Shown: in pieces, positions 60,120 through 64,000 of the stretch
How positions within the stretch are numbered: position 1 is the stretch's first letter
Layout of the letters: each line of letters starts with the position of its first letter
Source of the DNA: Candidatus Mediterraneibacter surreyensis
GTDB lineage: Bacteria; Bacillota; Clostridia; Lachnospirales; Lachnospiraceae
Length of the DNA: 64,000 nucleotides
Assembly (NCBI GenBank): GCA_019118885.1
Contig: DWYB01000032.1
Span: forward strand, 1-64,000
Reading direction: 5' to 3'
Translations under genes and position numbers: made by a program
The notes under the pieces: model-generated
Told to the model about the DNA's origin: nothing
Database searches by the model: none
What the model saw: the letters and a program-made list of their open reading frames with translations, nothing else

Positions 60120-60462
60120 TGTAACTCCGTTCAGTTATTTTCAGATTAATCATATCGGATTGCATAGCCTGAGTCAAGGAAAAAGACAGAAAAATGAAAA
60201 TATTTCATAAAAATGAAAAAATAAAATTTCATTACAATGAAAAAATGCTGAATAAAATGGAAAAATAGATAGAATAAAATGATAATATAGAAAATAAATA
60301 GACAATGTGCATAAAAATATAGACCTAAATTTAGGAATATCGCGAAAAATTTCAGAAAATAGATGAAAAATATGAAAAAATAATTGACTTTTTATATGTG
60401 CGGTACCATAATGTGATTAAAAATAAAGGCAGCGAAAAAGAGCTGCAGAAGGAGGAAACATT
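60120..60462. promoter_or_regulatory. Divergent control region of the second sugar operon
   Basis: 343 bases, very AT-rich. Two dyads of the same half-site occur: TTTCAT/ATGAAA at 60203-60218 (4-base centre) and TTTCATT/AATGAAA at 60227-60242 (2-base centre), 24 bases apart. A good promoter is at 60384-60412. No gene is present. Confidence 0.55.
60384..60412 (+). promoter_or_regulatory. Promoter of the second sugar ABC operon
   Basis: TTGACT at 60384-60389, 17 bases, CATAAT at 60407-60412. The spacer contains GGTACC. AGGAGG stands before the ATG at 60463. Confidence 0.7.
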
Positions 60463-61539
60463 ATGAAAGCTATGAAAAGAGGCGTGGCCCTCCTGCTGGC
60501 GTCACTGATGACGTTATCACTGGCGGCATGCGGATCTGGTTCGGGTTCAGGAGACGAAAAGAAAACGGACGACAGCAAGAATGCTTCCACAGAAAGTACC
60601 GAAAGCGGGGTAAAGATCGGATATATTTCCCCGGGGCCGGACACATGGTACTTAAGAGCGGAAGAAGGAGCAAAATGGGCGTGCGAGAAAGCGGGGGCAG
60701 AATTTATCTCTGTTAACTCAAACCGCGATTCTGAGCAGGAGCAGACAAACATCGATTATCTGATCGATGAAGGGGTCGACTGCATCGTGATCCTGTCATG
60801 GAATGAAGCGGGCTGCGTATCGGCTGCAGAAAAATGTAAGGAAGCCGGCATCGGCTGCGTTGTATTCGACGCATGCGGCGTGATGAAGAACCATGACGTA
60901 GATATCACAGCGTCTGTAGACTTTGACTGGAACAGCATGGGCGGTACATATGTAGACTGGATGACAGAGACATATCCGGGCGAAGATTATGTATTTATCA
61001 GCGGAACACCGGACAGCGTGGTATGCCAGACTCTTGAGGCAAGCCTGAGCGAAGCGACGGAGAAATCCGGAAAGCTGGAGTGTGTGGATGTAAGATACGG
61101 CCAATACGAGCCGGAGACCGCTGCGAACGAGGCGGAAGACCTTGTTAATTCAGGACTCGACTTCTCGATCATCGGCGTGATCAATGAAGACTGCGCGGCA
61201 GCGATCATCACACGTCTGGAGGATATGGGAGTGGCAGATCAGTATCATGTATTCGCACAGAACGGATCAGATACAGGCGTTGATCTGATGAAAGCAGGAT
61301 CTCTTGAATTTACGATCGCGTCTTCACCCGGACTTGAGGGTGCGGTTGCGGTATTCGCAGGAATCGACGGCGTGACAAATGACAGGGAACCGAATCAGTA
61401 TATCAGCTGCCCGATCGCGCCGGTAACGCCGGACGATGTGGACAATCCGGAAATCGTGATCCCATGGTCTGTGGACGAAGGATCTTGGACAACATTGATC
61501 AAGGAGAACTTTTCTGATTACGCAGCTTATGTAGAGTAA
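60463..61539 (+). CDS. RbsB-type sugar-binding lipoprotein
   Basis: A 358-residue lipoprotein: signal ending SLAACGSG, a Ser/Gly/Asp/Lys linker (about 22-47), then a sugar-binding fold (VKIGYISPGPDTWYLRAEEG, NIDYLIDEGVDCIVILSWNE, VVFDACGVMKNHDVDITASV, VFISGTPDSVV, FAQNGSDTGVDLMK). It is only distantly similar to the two YtfQ-like proteins at 36-41 kb. It is the first gene of an operon with ATPase and permease. Substrate unknown. Confidence 0.92.
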   Translation: MKAMKRGVALLLASLMTLSLAACGSGSGSGDEKKTDDSKNASTESTESGVKIGYISPGPDTWYLRAEEGAKWACEKAGAEFISVNSNRDSEQEQTNIDYLIDEGVDCIVILSWNEAGCVSAAEKCKEAGIGCVVFDACGVMKNHDVDITASVDFDWNSMGGTYVDWMTETYPGEDYVFISGTPDSVVCQTLEASLSEATEKSGKLECVDVRYGQYEPETAANEAEDLVNSGLDFSIIGVINEDCAAAIITRLEDMGVADQYHVFAQNGSDTGVDLMKAGSLEFTIASSPGLEGAVAVFAGIDGVTNDREPNQYISCPIAPVTPDDVDNPEIVIPWSVDEGSWTTLIKENFSDYAAYVE

Positions 61540-61559
61540 ATAGTGGCAGATTCTAAGGA

Positions 61560-61598
61560 GAGGATGGGGAGATGTAAGAGGCCTCCCCATCCTCTTTT
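61560..61598 (+). terminator. Intra-operon terminator between binding protein and ATPase genes
   Basis: GAGGATGGGGAG pairs with CTCCCCATCCTC, then TTTT. The ATPase gene starts 22 bases on, so it should act as a partial terminator. Confidence 0.8.
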
Positions 61599-61619
61599 CG
61601 CAACAGAAACGGTGAGGCT

Positions 61620-63098
61620 ATGAATAAACTATTAGAGTTAAGGGATATATCCAAGTCATATTCCGGAGTACAGGTGCTTACGGGGATCAATGTCGATCTT
61701 TCGGAAGGAGAAGTCCTCTGCTTTGTAGGCGAGAACGGCGCAGGAAAATCCACACTGATCAAGATCATATCCGGAGCGATCCAGGCGGACGGCGGAACAG
61801 TAAAATATTTCGGAAAAGAATACGGACGGCTTCATCCAAGGCAGGTCATCGACATCGGAGTCGCCACCATTTATCAGGACATCGATCTGGTGGATAATCT
61901 GTCGGTGGCGGACAATATATTCCTTGGCCGGGAGCTGAAAAACAAACTGGGATTTATTAATGCGAGAGAACAGGAACGCCAGGCGGATGAGCTGCTCACG
62001 GAACTGAAACTGGACAATATCAGGGGCGGCGATCTGCTGAGTGACCTGTCTACAGCGCAGAAACAGTGCGTGCAGATCGTAAAAGCGCTGAAAAATCATG
62101 CGAAAGTCCTGATCCTCGACGAGCCGACGGCCTCTCTGGGAGACAAAGAGACGAGGCTTTTGCTGGAACTGGTGAAAAACCTGGCGTCGCAGGGGATGGG
62201 GATCATATATATCTCCCATTTTATCGATGAACTTTTTGAAGTGGGAAAGACGCTGCTCATCCTGAAAGACGGGGAGCAGGTGGCCGTGCGGAAAACGGCG
62301 GAGACCACCCCGGATCAGGTGATCCATGACATGATCGGAAGAGACGCTTCAAGCTTCTATAAAAGAGAGTACTTCCCCATCGGGAACCGGGTGCTGCGCG
62401 CGGAGCATTATGAGAACAAAAACACAGTGCACGACGTCAGCTTTGAAGTCAGATCGGGCGAAGTGTTCGGTCTGGGCGGCCTGGTGGGAGCGGGGCGGAC
62501 TGAGCTCGCCCGCATGATCTACGGCGCGGACCATAAAAGGAGCGGCAGGCTGTATGTGGACGAGAAGGAGATCACTCCGACAGATCCAAAAGACGCCATA
62601 AGCAAAGGCATATTCATGATATCCGAAGACCGGAAAGGGGAAGGGCTTTTAAACTTACGTTCTGTAAAAGAAAATATCATGGTCACCCACAATGAGAGCC
62701 ATGAGTTTATCAACCTGAAGAAAGAGTCGGAGGAAGTGGAGAAGAGCATCCGGGCCTTTGAGATCAAGGTCCCAAGTCAGGACGCGGAGGTGACCAGCCT
62801 CTCGGGCGGCAACCAGCAGAAGACGATCATCGCCAGATGCGTGATGGACCCGGGCGAGATCTATATCTTTGATGAGCCGACGAAAGGCGTGGATGTGGGG
62901 GCGAAGGAGGAAATCTACCAGCACATCCTGAATCTTGCAAAAGCAGATAAATTTGTCATCATCATTTCATCGGATATGCCGGAACTGCTTTCCATGAGCG
63001 ACCGGATCGGCGTTATGCATGAGGGAAAACTGACGCATATCCTGGACGCAAAAAAGACGACGGAAGATGACCTGATGAAAAAATATCTGGGATACTGA
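61620..63098 (+). CDS. Sugar ABC transporter ATPase (RbsA/MglA type)
   Basis: A 492-residue protein with two ATPase domains. First: GENGAGKST, signature-region LSTAQKQCVQIVKAL, Walker B LILDEPTASLG. Second: GLVGAGRTEL (degenerate loop), LSGGNQQK, FDEPTKGVDVG. The start ATG at 61620 has AACGGTGAGG upstream. It energises import with the permease encoded next. Confidence 0.94.
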   Translation: MNKLLELRDISKSYSGVQVLTGINVDLSEGEVLCFVGENGAGKSTLIKIISGAIQADGGTVKYFGKEYGRLHPRQVIDIGVATIYQDIDLVDNLSVADNIFLGRELKNKLGFINAREQERQADELLTELKLDNIRGGDLLSDLSTAQKQCVQIVKALKNHAKVLILDEPTASLGDKETRLLLELVKNLASQGMGIIYISHFIDELFEVGKTLLILKDGEQVAVRKTAETTPDQVIHDMIGRDASSFYKREYFPIGNRVLRAEHYENKNTVHDVSFEVRSGEVFGLGGLVGAGRTELARMIYGADHKRSGRLYVDEKEITPTDPKDAISKGIFMISEDRKGEGLLNLRSVKENIMVTHNESHEFINLKKESEEVEKSIRAFEIKVPSQDAEVTSLSGGNQQKTIIARCVMDPGEIYIFDEPTKGVDVGAKEEIYQHILNLAKADKFVIIISSDMPELLSMSDRIGVMHEGKLTHILDAKKTTEDDLMKKYLGY

Positions 63099-63154
63099 CC
63101 GTACGGCGGATCAGTATGCCGGGTCAGGGAAAGGAGTAACTTTGGAGGACGATT

Positions 63155-64000
63155 ATGGAAGGACAGAAAAATTATAAAGGCAAACTATTAAAAGTAATCA
63201 CATCACAGCCCTTCATCCTGTTTATTTTTATTATTCTTGTAGCGGTTGTGACAAATTCGGTCAACGATAAATTCCTTACGGCGAGCACGATCAACAGCAT
63301 CCTGGGACAGGCGGCGGGGCTGGGCCTTGTCTCTGCCGGGGCTACGATCCTGGTCATCTCCGGGCATTTCGACATATCAACGGGAAGGATGGTAGGGCTT
63401 GCCATGTGCGCCATGGCGCTCATGATGAACAACGGAATGAATCCGGCGCTTGCTTCGCTCCTGGGAGTTCTGATCTGCGTGGCCTGTTCTGTCTTCAACG
63501 GAGCGGTATCGATCGCGTTTAACGCGCCGTCTTTCGTAGTTACGCTGGCAACGCAGAACATTTATTACAGCATCGCCCTGCTTTTGACCGACGGATATAT
63601 GCAGACATTATACGGGAAGTACAGAACGCTTGCATCCTATGAATTATTTGGCGTATTTCCGCTGATCTATCTGGTATTGATACTAGGATTCGTGGCAGTG
63701 TACATCATACTGAAACACACCCGGACAGGCCGGCAGGTTTATGCCATCGGAACGAACCAGAGAGCGGCTTACATATCGGGGATCAATATTAATTTCAGCA
63801 AGCTGAAATTTTTCCTGATCAGCGGTGTCCTTGTAGGGATCGCGAGTATGCTGATGCTCTCCAGGATCAGTGCGGCCCAGGCGACTACCGGGTATGGGAT
63901 GGAGACGGAAGCCATCGGCGCCGTTGTGATCGGAGGTTCGTCCATCAACGGTGGAAAAGGCGGAGTTGTGGGCACGTTCTTTGGCGTGATCCTGCTCAGC
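63155..64000 (+). CDS. Sugar ABC transporter permease, cut by window edge
   Basis: The ATG at 63155 follows TTTGGAGGA. The frame is open to the last base, giving 282 residues without a stop. Hydrophobic segments and family motifs are those of RbsC-type permeases: GLVSAGATILVISGHFDIST, APSFVVTLATQNIYYS, VYAIGTNQRAAYISGI, and IGAVVIGGSSINGGKGGVVG. About 30-60 residues should be missing. It completes the operon with the lipoprotein and ATPase genes. Confidence 0.92.
   Translation, partial: MEGQKNYKGKLLKVITSQPFILFIFIILVAVVTNSVNDKFLTASTINSILGQAAGLGLVSAGATILVISGHFDISTGRMVGLAMCAMALMMNNGMNPALASLLGVLICVACSVFNGAVSIAFNAPSFVVTLATQNIYYSIALLLTDGYMQTLYGKYRTLASYELFGVFPLIYLVLILGFVAVYIILKHTRTGRQVYAIGTNQRAAYISGININFSKLKFFLISGVLVGIASMLMLSRISAAQATTGYGMETEAIGAVVIGGSSINGGKGGVVGTFFGVILLS

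Overview
The window looks like a chromosome segment of a spore-forming Clostridia, most probably a Lachnospiraceae gut bacterium. The reasons are strong AGGAGG ribosome-binding sites, a spoIIAA-spoIIAB-sigF locus followed by spoVAA-spoVAB, a T-box leader on valS, several sugar ABC operons of the YtfQ/RbsB type, and families typical of that group (DUF5107, the M29-like aminopeptidase, zinc-ribbon CD225 with DUF2752, Rpn-type nucleases). Family assignments come from reading motifs in the translated sequence. No database search was run.

Layout. 1-5.3 kb is a decayed zone: a broken lipoprotein, a tRNA-Gln/tRNA-Pro pair on the minus strand, a small DUF5348-like gene, an intact polysaccharide deacetylase, a truncated DUF5107 gene and an AlbA_2-type regulator with an internal deletion. 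5.3-9.8 kb holds a TetM/EF-G-like GTPase fused to a YacP/Rae1-type NYN nuclease, an ECF S component, and a CD225/DUF2752 pair. 9.9-12.6 kb is pyrF-pyrK-pyrD. 12.7-16.9 kb is a very large surface 5'-nucleotidase. 17-21.4 kb has an Rpn nuclease flanked by related repeats, then a four-gene cassette (two unknowns, a ClpP-like protease and a TraG/VirD4-like ATPase) with its own promoter. 21.4-30.3 kb has rnhA, pyrE behind a structured leader, a VanZ/DUF6142/M29 aminopeptidase group and purE-purM-purN-purD. 30.4-34.5 kb is a heterodimeric ABC exporter with a MarR regulator and a palindrome over its promoter. 34.5-45.1 kb is a sugar-uptake island: YesM-like kinase, YtfQ-like sensor lipoprotein, YesN-like regulator, a divergent AraR-like repressor and a four-gene YtfQ/YtfR/YtfT/YjfF-type transporter. 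45.1-47.9 kb is a second decayed zone around an intact glucosaminidase. 48-56.2 kb has a T-box, a multi-branched palindromic element, valS, an LTA-synthase-like protein, folC and a TPR membrane protein. 56.3-59.1 kb is the sporulation locus. 59.1-64 kb is a second sugar ABC operon under a LacI-type regulator, running off the right edge.

Themes. Nucleotide biosynthesis genes are scattered in three small groups. Both sugar operons place a terminator-like hairpin between the binding protein and the ATPase, which fits the usual excess of binding protein. Five genes are broken. Three of them carry an in-frame TAG after which the reading frame continues, yet many intact genes here end in TAG, so general TAG recoding is unlikely. 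The strongest candidate for something new is the GTPase-NYN fusion at 5308-8040. The ClpP/TraG cassette at 18748-21364 and the pyrE leader come next.
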